From NCBI RefSeq assembly GCF_016097555.1, contig NC_054703.1, forward strand, positions 34,904,755 to 34,968,754: 64,000 bases of DNA, given 5' to 3'. Origin of the DNA: Gigantopelta aegis. Its lineage: Eukaryota; Mollusca; Gastropoda; Neomphalida; Peltospiridae. The position numbers and the translations under genes were made by a program. Below are positions 18,894-24,980 of the stretch, one piece after another. Every line of letters starts with the position of its first letter. The first letter of the stretch is position 1. The notes beneath the pieces were generated by a model. That model saw nothing but the letters and a program-made list of their open reading frames with translations. It searched no databases and had not been told where the DNA came from.

Positions 18894-20859
18894 TCCCTCT
18901 CCCTCTCCCTCTCCCTCTCCCTCTCCCTCTCCCTCTCCCTCCACCATATGTTAGTTGTAAGTTTTAACATGTACTTATAAATATTTCTTATAGATTGTGT
19001 AGGTTTTTTTTCCCCTTTACCATTGTTTTCTAGTTGTCTATTTAAATTACATGTTTATTTCTTTAAGTTGTCCGATTGATCCTGACTGTCGTAGTCGTAT
19101 GAATGTGCCGTTCCGCGTGGGCTCGCCTGATGGGGATGAGGCTCTGGAGACGAAGTTTATAGATGAGGCCGCATCAAAGGGATTGATGTCACTTAAAGGT
19201 CACAGGTGAGAACAACAGAACAACAGGGGCTCGTACAGTTTGTAGAATGAGGTTGTCATCAGAGTGGGTGGGGCATAACCCAGTGGTAAAGCGATCGATT
19301 GATGCATGATCGGTTTAGGATCGATCCCCATCAGTGGGCCAGTTGGGCTATTTTTTGTTCAGACAATTTTAATGCTTTTTTGTACACCCATCTATGATGG
19401 GTCATAATATAATGATATTATGGTATGGTGTTGTCCGTCCGTACATCTTGCATACCAATGCATACAGGACCATCAAACCTCACATGTAGGAACAACTTGG
19501 GATGGTGGTTGGTACAAATCGAACTGTTCATCCATCCCATTGAAAAAAATTCACATAATTAGAATAAAATCGTACCGTAACATATTCATTAATATAGATA
19601 TAGTTTTTCATCAAAGTCACCATGTACCTCACCAGACCTCACTTTTTAAGGTGCGCGGGTGCGATCGCGCTCGTACGGCGCACGTAATTTTAATCTGACG
19701 AGAGTGAAAAACAGCGCATGTTACACTCAACAAATGGCGCACATAAACTAGATGGGTATATTTATCTCCACTGTTTAGAGAAATCAACAGTTTTCATAGC
19801 TCATTTAGCTGATAGGAAGGTCCTTTTATTAAAACAATAAAAATTAAAAACATGGCAGTGGCTTCCATGCAGTCGTTAAACTGGTATTTCTCTTTGTTGA
19901 ACAAATCGGGAAATACTGTTTTAATAGACAATTTTGTAGACGTACACTGCCTATTTTATTTATTGTGAAGAGTGATTTTTCATTTGCCTTAGCATATTGA
20001 CGTGTGCAATTTTCCACTCGCCTATAATTTTCAGAAACCAAGGACTGCCTCACCGGTATTCTTGTTTTTATTATATTCTAGAAATGTTTGTCAGAATTGT
20101 TTTTTAAATACTCAACTTCAGTAACATTATATTTCAAGTAGCTTAAGTGCTGATGTGTAAAACTATCATGTGATATGATGTAATTGTTGTTAAACACCAG
20201 ACTTTGTTACTACACATAAATATATAAAAAATCCAAACCCATCTTAAAACCACTTTTTCTGTGGTGTCGTCAGAATGACTCGCTAGCATAATAATAAAAA
20301 AAGAGTAAAGTTTGTTTTATTTAACGACGCCACTAGAGCACATTGATTTTTTATCTTATCATCGGCTATTGGATGTCAAACATATGGTCATTCTGACACT
20401 GTTTTTTAAAGGAAACTCGTCGCCACATAGGCTACTCTTTTACGACAGGCAGCAAGGGATCTTTTATTTGCACTTCCCACAGGCAGGATAGCACAAACCA
20501 TGGTCTTTGTTGAACCAGATATGGAACATTGGTCGGTGCAAGTGGTTTACACCTACCCATTGAGCCGTGAGGAGCACTCACTCAGGGTTTGGAGTCGGTA
20601 TCTGGATTAAAAATCCTATGCCTCGACTGGGATCCGAACCCAGTACCTACCAGCCTGTAGACCGATGGCCTAACCATGACGCCACTGAGGCCGATAGCAT
20701 AATAATAATTCTATATGTTATATTTTTAATTTCAGATCGGTGGGTGGCATCCGAGTCTCGTTGTACAACGCCATCAGCGTGAGCGACGTTCACATCCTGA
20801 CGGAGTTCATGAGGAATTTCTACCTCGAACAGAAGGGCGTCATTCTCGCCCAGGGCTGA
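68..20859 (+). CDS. PSAT1: phosphoserine aminotransferase, complete ten-exon gene
   Basis: PLP-dependent class V aminotransferase that converts 3-phosphohydroxypyruvate plus glutamate to O-phosphoserine plus 2-oxoglutarate, the second step of cytosolic serine synthesis. Exons: 68-127, 3301-3361, 8362-8431, 9637-9842, 10234-10311, 13534-13628, 17597-17766, 18442-18570, 19068-19205, 20736-20859; all introns are GT-AG. They sum to 1,131 nt, encoding 376 aa plus TGA (human protein 370 aa). Readable motifs: N-terminal [17 protein letters not shown] (H44, R45), [14 protein letters not shown] (77-90), TGSWS with W107, ANETIHG with T156, CDMSSN with D176, FAGAQKNIG with the Schiff-base lysine K200, NTPP (N241, T242), and GHRSVGGIR with H335 and R336. 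These positions coincide with the human numbering as I recall it. The reading frame is intact throughout. Introns are full of SINEs, MITEs and minisatellites, and four exons have partial copies of their 3' ends in the following intron. Confidence 0.97.
683..716 (-). repeat. short interstitial telomere-like tract
   Basis: Degenerate run of CCCTAA-type units (the C-rich strand of TTAGGG) of about five units with irregular spacing inside PSAT1 intron 1. TTAGGG is the usual animal and molluscan telomere repeat. The tract is too short and imperfect to mark a recent chromosome end. Confidence 0.5.
782..1158. mobile_element. M1 MITE, TTAA-flanked fold-back element
   Basis: Begins TTAAAGGGACATTCCTGAGT and ends with its complement (ACTCAGGAATGTCCCTTTAA). 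Both halves are imperfect inverted copies of each other, including the segments around ATATTAGTGGCTGTATATTA and its partner. TTAA ends suggest a piggyBac-type non-autonomous element; this is inference, since no transposase is present. A second copy of just the right end follows at about 1160-1197. Confidence 0.8.
1438..1690 (+). repeat. 88-bp tandem repeat, about 3 copies
   Basis: Units starting GCATGGCAATAG at 1438, 1526 and 1614 give a period of exactly 88 bp; copies 2 and 3 are almost identical. It lies within PSAT1 intron 1. Confidence 0.85.
2125..2507. mobile_element. M1 MITE, second copy
   Basis: Same family as the element at 782 but in the opposite arm order. It starts TTAAAGGGACATTCCCGAGT and ends in ...CAGGAATGTCCCTTTAA, with the same internal palindromic halves. 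TTAA at both ends. Confidence 0.8.
2826..3137 (+). mobile_element. SINE, head A with tail 1
   Basis: tRNA-like head with A box TGACCCAGTGG and B box GGATCGATCCC, central body (GGTGCACCACAACTGG, ATGTGCTATCCTGTCTGTGG), then tail 1 ending CTAGTGGTGTTCTTAAAC. The internal open frame seen here is only SINE sequence. The copy is full length and moderately diverged. Confidence 0.85.
3301..3361 (+). CDS. PSAT1: PSAT1 exon 2
   Basis: Encodes [20 protein letters not shown] plus one base of the next codon (residues 21-41). The acceptor is TTTCCTTTCAG and the donor is GTTGGT, a weaker 5' site than usual. A 45-bp triplicated repeat starts 14 bases after the donor. Confidence 0.93.
3376..3513 (+). repeat. 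45-bp tandem repeat, 3 copies
   Basis: AAAGTCACCGAACCCACTTA occurs at 3381, 3426 and 3471, period 45 bp, with nearly identical copies starting 14 bases after the exon 2 donor. Confidence 0.85.
3518..3840 (-). mobile_element. compound SINE fragments (tail 2, then tail 1 and body)
   Basis: Read on the minus strand, a tail 2 copy (3518-3675) is joined to a tail 1 copy with the body and the start of the head (3676-3838). Two 'AAAAGATCCCTTGCT' body segments occur in a row, so this is either one SINE inserted in another or an internal duplication. Confidence 0.7.
3910..4286 (+). mobile_element. SINE, head B, nearly complete
   Basis: Starts within the tRNA-like head (AGGCCATCGGTCTACAGGCT), has B box GGTTCGGATCC, the line TGGGATTTTTAATCCAAATA, the shared body and a tail ending GTGGCGTCGTTAAATAAAAC. 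The first part of the head is missing. Confidence 0.8.
4290..5430. other. intronic stretch with no recognised feature
   Basis: AT-rich intron sequence with no coding signal. A short segment (CACCAGAGATCAATATATGC, near 4407) resembles one in the tandem repeat at 6550, so it is probably old dispersed repeat. Confidence 0.5.
5440..5536. repeat. ACT and AAT trinucleotide microsatellites
   Basis: About six ACT units at 5440-5458, then a run of AAT units that turns into ATT (5493-5536), making a small imperfect palindrome. Confidence 0.85.
6000..6034. repeat. (TG)n microsatellite
   Basis: Uninterrupted GT dinucleotide run of about 17 units in PSAT1 intron 2. Confidence 0.9.
6425..6690 (+). repeat. 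two-copy tandem repeat of about 150 bp
   Basis: TATCTGTCACACTGTAACAG occurs near 6426 and near 6576, each followed by CATGCCTGTAATTAAACAAC and ACAATTGCTAATTTATACAG. The second copy is shorter. Intronic, no function seen. Confidence 0.75.
7400..7630 (+). repeat. tandem repeat of about 85 bp, nearly 3 copies
   Basis: Units contain TTAACAGGTGTGAAGCTAA, GGCATACCATGGCTCATGTT and ATTGACAATTAATG. The first copy is the most diverged. In PSAT1 intron 2. Confidence 0.8.
7680..8003 (+). mobile_element. SINE, head A with tail 2
   Basis: Head with A box TAGCCCAGTGG and B box GGATCGATCCC, then the body and tail 2 (TGTGTGGTTCTTAACCATAT ... GTGCGTCGTTAAATAAAAC) and a CCTTCCTTC end. Full length. Confidence 0.88.
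8362..8431 (+). CDS. PSAT1: PSAT1 exon 3
   Basis: Completes residue 41 (G|AA = E) and encodes [20 protein letters not shown], then DL and two bases of the next codon. It contains the conserved SHRS motif (H44, R45). The acceptor is CATTTTTTCAG and the donor is GTAAGT. The last 50 bases plus 29 bases of intron form a 79-bp unit repeated seven times (8382-8934). Confidence 0.95.
8382..8934 (+). repeat. 79-bp tandem repeat x7 carrying exon 3 end and 5' splice site
   Basis: Units start CACTTTGTAAAG (some CACTTTCTAAAG) at 8382, 8461, 8540, 8619, 8698, 8777 and 8856: exactly seven units, 553 bp. Each has the last 50 nt of exon 3, GTAAGT and 23 further intronic bases. Copies vary by ACTTCCGAG or ACTTGCGAG and by ATTGG or ACTGG. 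Only the first copy is joined to a real acceptor; read-through from it meets TAA inside the donor (CTG TAA), so later donors would give a truncated protein. Confidence 0.95.
8432..9636 (+). other. PSAT1: PSAT1 intron 3
   Basis: Intron of 1.2 kb. Its first 500 bases are the remaining six 79-bp units, followed directly by a truncated SINE (8941-9160). The rest (9160-9630) is AT-rich with no recognised feature, ending in a T-rich acceptor tract TTTTTCAG. Confidence 0.85.
8941..9160 (+). mobile_element. SINE, head A, 3'-truncated
   Basis: Starts GGGCAGGACATAGCTCAGTG immediately after the last 79-bp unit, with B box GGATCGATCCC and body. It stops soon after AAAAGATACCTTGCTGCTAA, so tail 2 is only begun. 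Confidence 0.8.
9637..9842 (+). CDS. PSAT1: PSAT1 exon 4
   Basis: Encodes residues 64-132: [20 protein letters not shown] and onward through [20 protein letters not shown] to KLDKYT, plus one base. It carries the glycine-rich PLP-phosphate loop (77-81) and W107, which stacks on the PLP ring in this family. The acceptor is GGTTTTTCAG and the donor is GTACTG. Confidence 0.95.
9843..10233 (+). other. PSAT1: PSAT1 intron 4
   Basis: Short intron (391 bp) with no recognised repeat. The acceptor tract is TTTCCATGTTTCAG. Confidence 0.85.
10234..10311 (+). CDS. PSAT1: PSAT1 exon 5
   Basis: Encodes residues 133-159, [20 protein letters not shown] then ANETIH plus G. T156 of NET contacts PLP in this family. 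The donor is GTAAGT at 10312. The final ~40 bases and the donor recur at 10,398-10,445. Confidence 0.95.
10398..10439 (+). CDS. PSAT1: candidate cassette exon 5b (partial duplicate of exon 5)
   Basis: Copy of the end of exon 5, offset 128 bp. A pyrimidine-rich tract and AG (TCTAACTTCCTCAG, ending 10397) precede it and GTAAGT follows at 10440. The 42-nt segment keeps phase 1 on both sides and would encode [14 protein letters not shown], against the normal [14 protein letters not shown]. There is no stop, so inclusion would add 14 residues next to the PLP-contacting NET motif. The upstream intron would be only 86 nt. It could equally be a non-used relic; no transcript evidence is available here. 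Confidence 0.4.
10490..10880 (+). repeat. dispersed repeat R1
   Basis: Contains AGTAGTCTGCTGTTTGACTG, AACATGTGTAACTTGTTGAC, GGTAATTCCAGTCC and ATGGGTGTACTCCGGCC. Related segments lie at 29,505-29,890 (same strand), 38,866-39,060 (minus) and 55,945-56,030 (partial), so it is an interspersed element of unknown class. Confidence 0.65.
10886..10960 (+). repeat. second copy of the intronic piece next to exon 5
   Basis: AACATCTATGATGACTCAGT and flanks at 10322-10390 recur here (GGATAATTGGGAAACATCTA). It carries the intronic side of the exon 5 junction only. Confidence 0.7.
11455..11565 (+). repeat. short dispersed repeat, also at 13,747-13,860
   Basis: Segment from ATTTTACTTGTAGAATGC through CATTTCAGGACATCTAGTTT to GAGACTTTGCTTTACG. 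A second, better G-run copy (AGGGGGGAACAATTCCCCGA) lies in intron 6. It looks like a non-autonomous DNA element, class not determined. Confidence 0.6.
11607..11927 (+). mobile_element. SINE, head A with tail 2, with target-site duplication
   Basis: A box TAGCCCAGTGG, a degenerate B box (GGATCAATCACC), full body and tail 2 ending in CTTTCTTTCTTT. The 12-bp direct repeat CCGTGCTTGACA flanks it at 11595-11606 and 11916-11927, proof of insertion by target-primed reverse transcription. Confidence 0.92.
11951..13530 (+). repeat. 50-bp minisatellite, about 32 copies
   Basis: Unit with CTTGATACACTTTTATCTTT, CTACTTACTTCTCTACTTAC and TGACTTGTTT; period 50 bp, with some units shortened by 4-8 bp. The first units lack part of the GATACACTTT segment. 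Almost pure pyrimidine plus A on the + strand. The last unit turns into CACTTGTTTGTTTCAG, the exon 6 acceptor. Open frames inside are repeat artefacts. Confidence 0.95.
13534..13628 (+). CDS. PSAT1: PSAT1 exon 6
   Basis: Encodes residues 159-190: [33 protein letters not shown]176 pairs with the PLP pyridine nitrogen in this family. The acceptor TTTGTTTCAG is the end of the minisatellite; the donor is GTGAGT. Confidence 0.96.
13685..13750 (+). mobile_element. SINE body fragment
   Basis: Only the segment from GCCCGTTGGGCTATATCTCG to CACGACTGGTATATC is present; it is broken off into the G-run repeat at 13,747. Confidence 0.75.
13747..13860 (+). repeat. G-run dispersed repeat, second copy
   Basis: Matches 11455-11565 with CATTTCAGGACATCTAGTTT and AGAAACTTTGCTTTGCG. 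It sits between two SINE pieces (13685-13750 and 13860-14095) and may have inserted into one SINE. Confidence 0.6.
13860..14095 (+). mobile_element. SINE body with tail 1
   Basis: Starts TCCCATTGGTGGACC, then the body and tail 1 (GTTTGACATCCAATAGCCGA, GTGCTCTAGTGG). It lacks the head; with 13685-13750 it may be one interrupted copy. Confidence 0.75.
14210..14463 (+). mobile_element. SINE, partial head A with tail 2
   Basis: Starts at the B-box side (GTTGGTGTGGGATCGATCCC). An internal deletion removes part of the body between CATGGTATGTACTACC and CTTGCTGCTAATCG, and tail 2 is intact. Confidence 0.8.
14747..15525. mobile_element. M2 MITE interrupted by a SINE
   Basis: Left end GGGACGTACCCTAGTTTTTA, right end ACTAGGGTCTGCACCTTTAA. 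The two ends are inverted repeats and the right TTAA is at 15522-15525; the left shows TTAC. Compare the uninterrupted copy at 55,572-55,943. A SINE (14960-15346) is inserted in the middle. Confidence 0.75.
14960..15346 (+). mobile_element. SINE, head B joined to tail 2, with target-site duplication
   Basis: Head B from CCGGCCTCGGTGGCGTCGTG through GGTTCGGATCC, then body, but tail 2 (CCTTAACCATATGTCTGACA ... GTGCGTCGTTAAATAAAAC) instead of the tail usual for head B. The 14-bp direct repeat TCTGAGAACTAACG flanks it (14946-14959 and 15347-15360). The chimera therefore moved as one unit. Confidence 0.92.
15528..16945 (+). repeat. 78-bp tandem array, about 18 copies
   Basis: Unit contains AAGTAACAATCCGTAGGTCT, ACTGAGCCATTCGTGTGAAC, TGTATTACTGGGGTCAGTTT and GATAAGTGACATCAATTG; CCGTAGGTCT at 15541 and 15619 gives the period of 78 bp. 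It begins directly at the right end of the M2 MITE. Between about 15,990 and 16,720 the units are scrambled by small deletions and partial duplications. The 357-codon open frame on the minus strand exists because 78 is a multiple of 3 and is not a gene. Confidence 0.93.
17047..17274 (-). mobile_element. SINE, tail 2 and body, reverse
   Basis: Minus-strand copy from the CTTCCTTT end (GAAGGAAATGTTTTATTTAA) to GTCGTGGTGCACTGACTATG; the head is missing. The direct repeat CAAAAACAAA at both sides (about 17037 and 17276) marks the insertion. Confidence 0.82.
17597..17766 (+). CDS. PSAT1: PSAT1 exon 7 (catalytic lysine)
   Basis: Encodes residues 191-247: [20 protein letters not shown] and onward to [11 protein letters not shown] plus two bases. 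K200 in AGAQKN forms the internal aldimine with PLP; N241-T242 also belong to the PLP-phosphate site. The acceptor is TTGTTTTGACAG and the donor is GTCTGT. The exon end and donor are duplicated 111 bp downstream. Confidence 0.97.
17742..17940 (+). repeat. 111-bp duplication spanning the exon 7 donor
   Basis: 17742-17852 (exon 7 end TCTACAATACTCCG, donor, GAATCTATAAAAGCTCA) recurs from 17853 as TCTACAACACTCCA ... CACAG|GTTTGT ... GAATCTACAAAAGCTCA, offset 111 bp. By eye it is about 80% identical, so older than the exon 8 copy. Extension of exon 7 to the second donor would meet TAA. Confidence 0.85.
17767..18441 (+). other. PSAT1: PSAT1 intron 7
   Basis: Intron of 675 bp. The first part is the exon 7 junction duplicate, then a C-run (17971-17990). 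Around 18,230-18,390 is a degenerate minus-strand SINE-like piece (GACAGGACAGCACATGCCAC, head D-like GACAAGCACTCTACTGACTC). The acceptor is TTCTGTTTTCAG. Confidence 0.8.
18442..18570 (+). CDS. PSAT1: PSAT1 exon 8
   Basis: Encodes residues 247-289: [43 protein letters not shown] plus two bases. Typical C-terminal domain helix region of PSAT. The donor is GTGTGT. The last 30 bases and the donor are duplicated 192 bp downstream. Confidence 0.95.
18541..18944 (+). repeat. 192-bp tandem duplication spanning the exon 8 donor, with CT tract
   Basis: 18541-18732 (exon 8 end CATCATCAACTTGTCAAATG, donor GTGTGT, AAAAACAGTGAAATACTCTA, then CT and CCCTCT runs) is repeated at 18733-18944. Outside the CT tracts the copies look identical, so the event is recent or is an assembly duplication. 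The copy has no acceptor of its own apart from the shared CT tract. Confidence 0.93.
18571..19067 (+). other. PSAT1: PSAT1 intron 8
   Basis: Intron of 497 bp, mostly the duplicated exon 8 junction and two CT/CCCTCT microsatellites. The acceptor is TTTATTTCTTTAAG, an AAG rather than CAG site. Confidence 0.85.
19068..19205 (+). CDS. PSAT1: PSAT1 exon 9
   Basis: Encodes residues 290-336: [46 protein letters not shown] plus two bases. Matches the PSAT consensus in which SRMN-PFR and L-SLKGHR are conserved. The donor is GTGAGA. A fragment of its 3' end recurs at 40,488. Confidence 0.96.
19263..19362 (+). mobile_element. SINE, head A only
   Basis: TGGGGCATAACCCAGTGGTA to GGATCGATCCCC and GTTGGGCTATTTTTTGTTC, then truncated. 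The same SINE follows the exon 9 fragment at 40,565, which ties the two loci together. Confidence 0.75.
20298..20694 (-). mobile_element. SINE, head B, full length, with target-site duplication
   Basis: Minus-strand copy from AAAGTTTGTTTTATTTAACG to GACGCCACTGAGGCCG. The direct repeat TAGCATAATAATAA occurs just before it (about 20284) and just after it (about 20695). Confidence 0.92.
20736..20859 (+). CDS. PSAT1: PSAT1 exon 10 (terminal)
   Basis: Completes R336 and encodes [40 protein letters not shown] and TGA at 20857-20859. SVGGIR-SLYNA is the signature C-terminal motif of PSAT. The last 11 residues extend slightly beyond the human protein. The acceptor is TTTTTAATTTCAG. Confidence 0.96.
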
Positions 20860-21671
20860 ACACGCGCACTGTGATACATAAAGAACTGTGATTGCAAACT
20901 TGTGCATTTGAATTATGTTTATTAAACACCAGCAGGAACGGATCCTTGGGAGTTGGGGGGGGGGGGGGGGAGGTGTGTGTGGGTGTGCATTCCTTCTTGC
21001 GAAATCTGAAATGTCCTGAGTGTTTAATATATATATATATATATATTTCTTTTCTTTTTTTCTTTTTTTTTTTTTTTAGTGGGATGGGGGAAGGATAATA
21101 TTTTATATTTTAATTGACTGTTTGTTCCTAGGAAACACTGTCTTGTAATTGTCCACGGCAATCAACAATGCCGTGGAGATTGCCATGGAGTTTTTAATTC
21201 TCTCCGGTTCTTTTTTGCCTTGGACTATATCAGTGTTTTTTTCAGTGGCATGTTGTTGTTTTTTGTCCATGGACATTTTCTTAATTGCAGAGTTGTAATT
21301 TACATTGATGTTATATAGGTGCCTTTTTGTAAAAGTTCCACTCACCTAAAAAAAAAAAGGATTTGACCATGATCTGTTTTTCTTTCTTTTTTTTGTAATG
21401 TCTATCTGTTTATTCTTAACTTCAATGTCAAACCTAATGGAACCTAATATAAATTACACTCTGTATTACAACCACTTATGTATAAAGGACCTTTCATCTC
21501 ATTATGTATACAAATCTGTTTAGATATATAAAAAAACATCATTTCTAATTAAAATATGTTAATTGTGGAAGTATAAAGAAACCAACGAAGAAGACTTTGT
21601 CGGGACAGAATATTGAAGATGCAGTGTTAAAACTATGTCTGTGGGAAAGTGCATATAAAAGATTCCTTGTT

Positions 21672-21917
21672 AATGGAAAAATGTAGCCGGTTTACTCTGT
21701 GTAGCCAATGGAAAAATGTAGCCGGTTTACTCTGTGTAGCCAATGGAAAAATGTAGCCGGTTTACTCTGTGTAGCCAATGGGAAAATGTAGCCGGTTTAC
21801 TCTGTGTAGCCAATGGGAAAATGTAGCCGGTTTACTCTGTGTAGCCAATGGGAAAATGTAGCCGGATTACTCTGTGTAGCCAATGGGAAAATGTAGCCGG
21901 TTTACTCTGTAGCCGGT
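21672..21917 (+). repeat. 35-bp tandem repeat, 7 copies, from a SINE tail
   Basis: AATGGAAAAATGTAGCCGGT starts at 21672, 21707, 21742, 21777, 21812, 21847 and 21882 (later copies AATGGGAAAAT). The unit is the segment of tail 1 between 'AATGGAAAAATGTAGC' and 'TTTCCTCT', so this is an expansion inside a SINE whose body start (GTGCATATAAAAGATTCCTT) is at 21649. Confidence 0.9.
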
Positions 21918-22440
21918 TTACTCTGCAGCTGGTTTACTCTGTAGTCTGTGTCAGACTTGTCAAATGTTAGACATCCAATAACTGATTATTAATAAATCAA
22001 TGTGCTCTAGTGGTGTCGTTAAACAAATCAAACTTTAACAGAAGACTTCAAGTTGGAATTATCAAATGTTTGATATTCAACAGTCAATGATTAATAAATT
22101 AATGTGCTCTAGTGGTGTCGTTAAACAAAACAAACTAAGTTAAGGCTATAAATTGGAATTATCAAATGTTTGATATTCAATAGGTAGTGATTAATAAATC
22201 AATGTGCTCTAGTGGTGTCGTTAAACAAATCAAACTTTAACAGAAGACTTCAAGTTGGATTTATCAAATGTTTGATATTCAATAGTCAATGATTAATAAA
22301 TTAATGTGCTCTAGTGGTGTCGTTAAACAAAACAAACTAAGTTAAGGCTATAAATTGGAATTATCAAATGTTTGATATTCAAGAGGTAGTGATTAATAAA
22401 TCAATGTGCTCTAGTGATGTTGTTAAACAAAACAGACTTT
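21918..22440 (+). repeat. tandemly repeated SINE tail 1, about 5 copies in an A-B-A-B order
   Basis: CAATGTGCTCTAGTGGTGTC recurs about every 100 bp (near 21992, 22100, 22199, 22304, 22402). Alternate copies share linkers (AACAGAAGACTTCAAGTTGG or AACTAAGTTAAGGCTATAAA), giving a higher-order unit of about 205 bp. Confidence 0.88.
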
Positions 22441-23122
22441 TGTTAGCATTGGCTTTTCAGATATTTTGTTTTATATTTGCTTTATAATAGTGTAAAAGTA
22501 TGTAAATATAAAAGTGTGCCCCCACGCACACCCACACTTTTTGGCACCTTCCTATGCCACTGGAACTTAGGAATGTTTGGGGGGTTTTAAACAATATTTA
22601 TTCAAGTAAATGAAGTGGATCGACATGGGCATTTTCGTTGTTAGGGAATGTTATTTGTTGTTAGGGAATGTTATTTGTTGTCGAGGCCTCCTAGATCTTT
22701 TAATTCTCATTTTTGCTCTTGTAGTGTTCACACTTTTGGGACCAACCTGGCAGTACAGTACAATGCTTGAGAAGTTTCAATTAGAATTCTTTAGTCTGTT
22801 GAATGTTGGTTATTGTGGTCTAGCTTGGGCCTAAAAACATATTCTAGGAACATGCAAGAATATTTTGATAGGGTAGGTCGGTTTATTTTTCTCTTCTTTT
22901 TCTTTAAAAAAAAAATTTGATATAAAATATATACACTGTACATACTCTTACCTACATATTAATTTTTTGTTATATATATTTTTTATTATTATTAAAAATA
23001 TAAACTAAACAAATTAGGGTCGGACTCTTTTTTTTTTTTTAGGTATTGTTGGATTCTGAGAAACACATTTTTTAAATGCTATATTTTAATGTTGTTTGTA
23101 AATCATTTCTGGCATCTTGCCA

Positions 23123-23428
23123 AACACAGCCCAGTGATAAAGGGTTCATTTGATGCGCGGTCAGTTTGGGATTGATCACCATCGGTGGGCCCATTGGACT
23201 ATTTCTTGTTCCAGCATGTGCACCATGACTGGTATATCAAAGTCCATGGTATGTGCTATCCTGTCTGTGGGATGGTGCATATAAAAGATCCCTTGCTGTT
23301 GATTGAACAAATGTAGCGGGTTTCCTCTCTAAAACTATATGTAAGAAGTACCGAATGTTTGATATCGAATAGCCGATGCTAAATAAATCAATGTGCTCTA
23401 GTAGTGTCGTTAAACAAAACAAACAAAT
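23123..23428 (+). mobile_element. SINE, head A with tail 1
   Basis: ACAGCCCAGTGATAAAGG head, degenerate B box (GGATTGATCACC), body and tail 1 ending GTAGTGTCGTTAAACAAAAC. Full length, moderately old. Confidence 0.85.
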
Positions 23429-23439
23429 CCCAGTAGTGT

Positions 23440-23885
23440 GTTCGTCTGAGGTGCTGGGGTCGTAGGATCAAATCACATTGGTGAACTTATTCTTCCATTC
23501 AACCAGTGCCCCACAGCTGGTATATCAAAGTCTGTGGTATGTGCTGTCCTGTGTTGGAAAGTAGAAATAAAAGTTTTCCATTTAAAGGAGAAATGAAGTA
23601 GGTTTCCCCAAGACTGTCAGGAATATCAAATATTTAAAATCCAGTAGCCGATGATTAATTAATCAATATTCTCAATGTGCTACAACTGGTATATCAAAGG
23701 CTGTGGTATGTGCTGTCCTGTCTGTTGGAAAGTACAAATAAAAGTTTTCATTTAATTGAGAAATGTACGTTTTCTGAAGACTGTCAGGATTATCACATTT
23801 TTGAAATCCAATAGCCGATGATGAATTGATCAATCAATGTTCTCTAATAGCATTGCTATACAAAACAAACTTGGTTTGTTGTTTC
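23440..23885 (+). mobile_element. two degenerate SINE bodies with tail 1 in tandem
   Basis: Two successive units each running from ACAACTGGTATATCAAAG through GTGGTATGTGCTGTCCTGT and ATAAAAGTTTTC to ATCCAATAGCCGATGAT. The first also shows a degenerate head D-like stretch. Both lack the usual CCCTTGCTGC segment, so they belong to an older subfamily. Confidence 0.7.
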
Positions 23886-24671
23886 TTCTTAATTTTGTGT
23901 GTACAGGTGTAGATATTTTGAAGTAATGGATGGTATTTTTTAATGTCTTTATCTCTTACAGTAAAGGCATATTGTCACATAGACTACTGACCTATTAAAT
24001 AGCCTAACAAAGTATTACCTAAAAATACATATATTTGATTTGACCCTAAATGTACTTTATTCAGTCATCTATGTAGCCACCATACTCCACTTATTAATGA
24101 TGTTTCATTAAAATAATTGAATTATGGCAATGGTCTATAATTCAAAAATTATTATTGTCAACAGGGCTGACATGGATTTCAATCCATCGTGGTTCAATTA
24201 AGGTGATGCGATAGCTAGATTTGTTTTCCAAATATTAATGTAATTTTCATTTATTATCCATTTTTAAAGAAATAAGGCTCTTAAATCTGTGACAGTATGC
24301 CTTTAATAATAATGCCTGTGACAGTATGCCTTTAATAAGAATATGTTAAACAGTGCCTTTAAAGCCACTCGTTTTTGCAAAGAAGTAGAATTTAAAAACA
24401 AAAATACACTTGAGACTTGTCTGTGTTTTAATGACAGGATCATTAAAGAACTACTGTATATATATCTTTGTATATGGTCTTTATCTTTTATGTATACATG
24501 CTTTTTATCATTGTTAAATTTGTTTGCCCTTTGTGCTGGGACCAGTTGAAATAATGTTGTAAATAAAAGATACATAAAATAAATCTTGTGATTTTTGTTT
24601 TATCTGAAAATTGGTAAATGCTTTACTTGTTTTAGGGTTGATGTCGGTCTGTATTAATTACATACAAGAGA

Positions 24672-24980
24672 TGGGACGTACTATAGCCCAGTGGTAAAGC
24701 GTTTGCTTGATGCGCAGTCGGTTTCGGATCGATCCCCGTCAGTTGGCCCATTGGGCTATTTTTTGTTCGAGCCAGTGCACCACGATTGGTGTATCAAAGG
24801 CTGTGGTATGTGCTATCCTGTTTGTGGGATGATGCATATAAAAGATCCCTTGCTACTAATGAAAAAGTAAAGCGGGTTTCCTTTCTAAAACTCAAAATTA
24901 CACCAAATGTTTGACAACCAATAACCGAGGATTAATAACGCATTGTGCTCCATGGTGTCGTTAAACAAAACAAACTTTAA
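24672..24980 (+). mobile_element. SINE, head A with tail 1
   Basis: TATAGCCCAGTGGTAAAGCG, GGATCGATCCCC, body and tail 1 ending ATGGTGTCGTTAAACAAAAC. Full length. Confidence 0.88.

Larger units (their letters stand above)
19206..20735 (+). other. PSAT1: PSAT1 intron 9
   Basis: Intron of 1.5 kb with a truncated head A SINE (19263-19362) and a reverse head B SINE (20298-20694). The stretch 19,363-20,280 contains no recognised element; it has short GATGGGT-type inverted segments near 19,387 and 19,752 and a GC-rich CGATCGCGCTCG segment near 19,660. Confidence 0.8.
20860..24590 (+). other. PSAT1: PSAT1 3' UTR or downstream region
   Basis: Possible poly(A) signals: ATTAAA at 20921-20926, about 60 bases after the stop, and AATAAA at 24562 and 24578 after a region free of other genes. 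The early site would give a short UTR. The late one would give a 3.7-kb UTR containing SINE tail repeats; molluscan UTRs can be that long, but only transcripts can decide. 22,445-23,120 and 23,890-24,550 show no recognised feature beyond T-rich sequence. Confidence 0.45.

Noticed and set aside
19363-19760. A DNA transposon bounded by ACCCATCTATGATGGG and AGATGGGTAT
   Set aside because: The inverted match is only about 10 bp, no target duplication is visible, and no second copy lies in the window.
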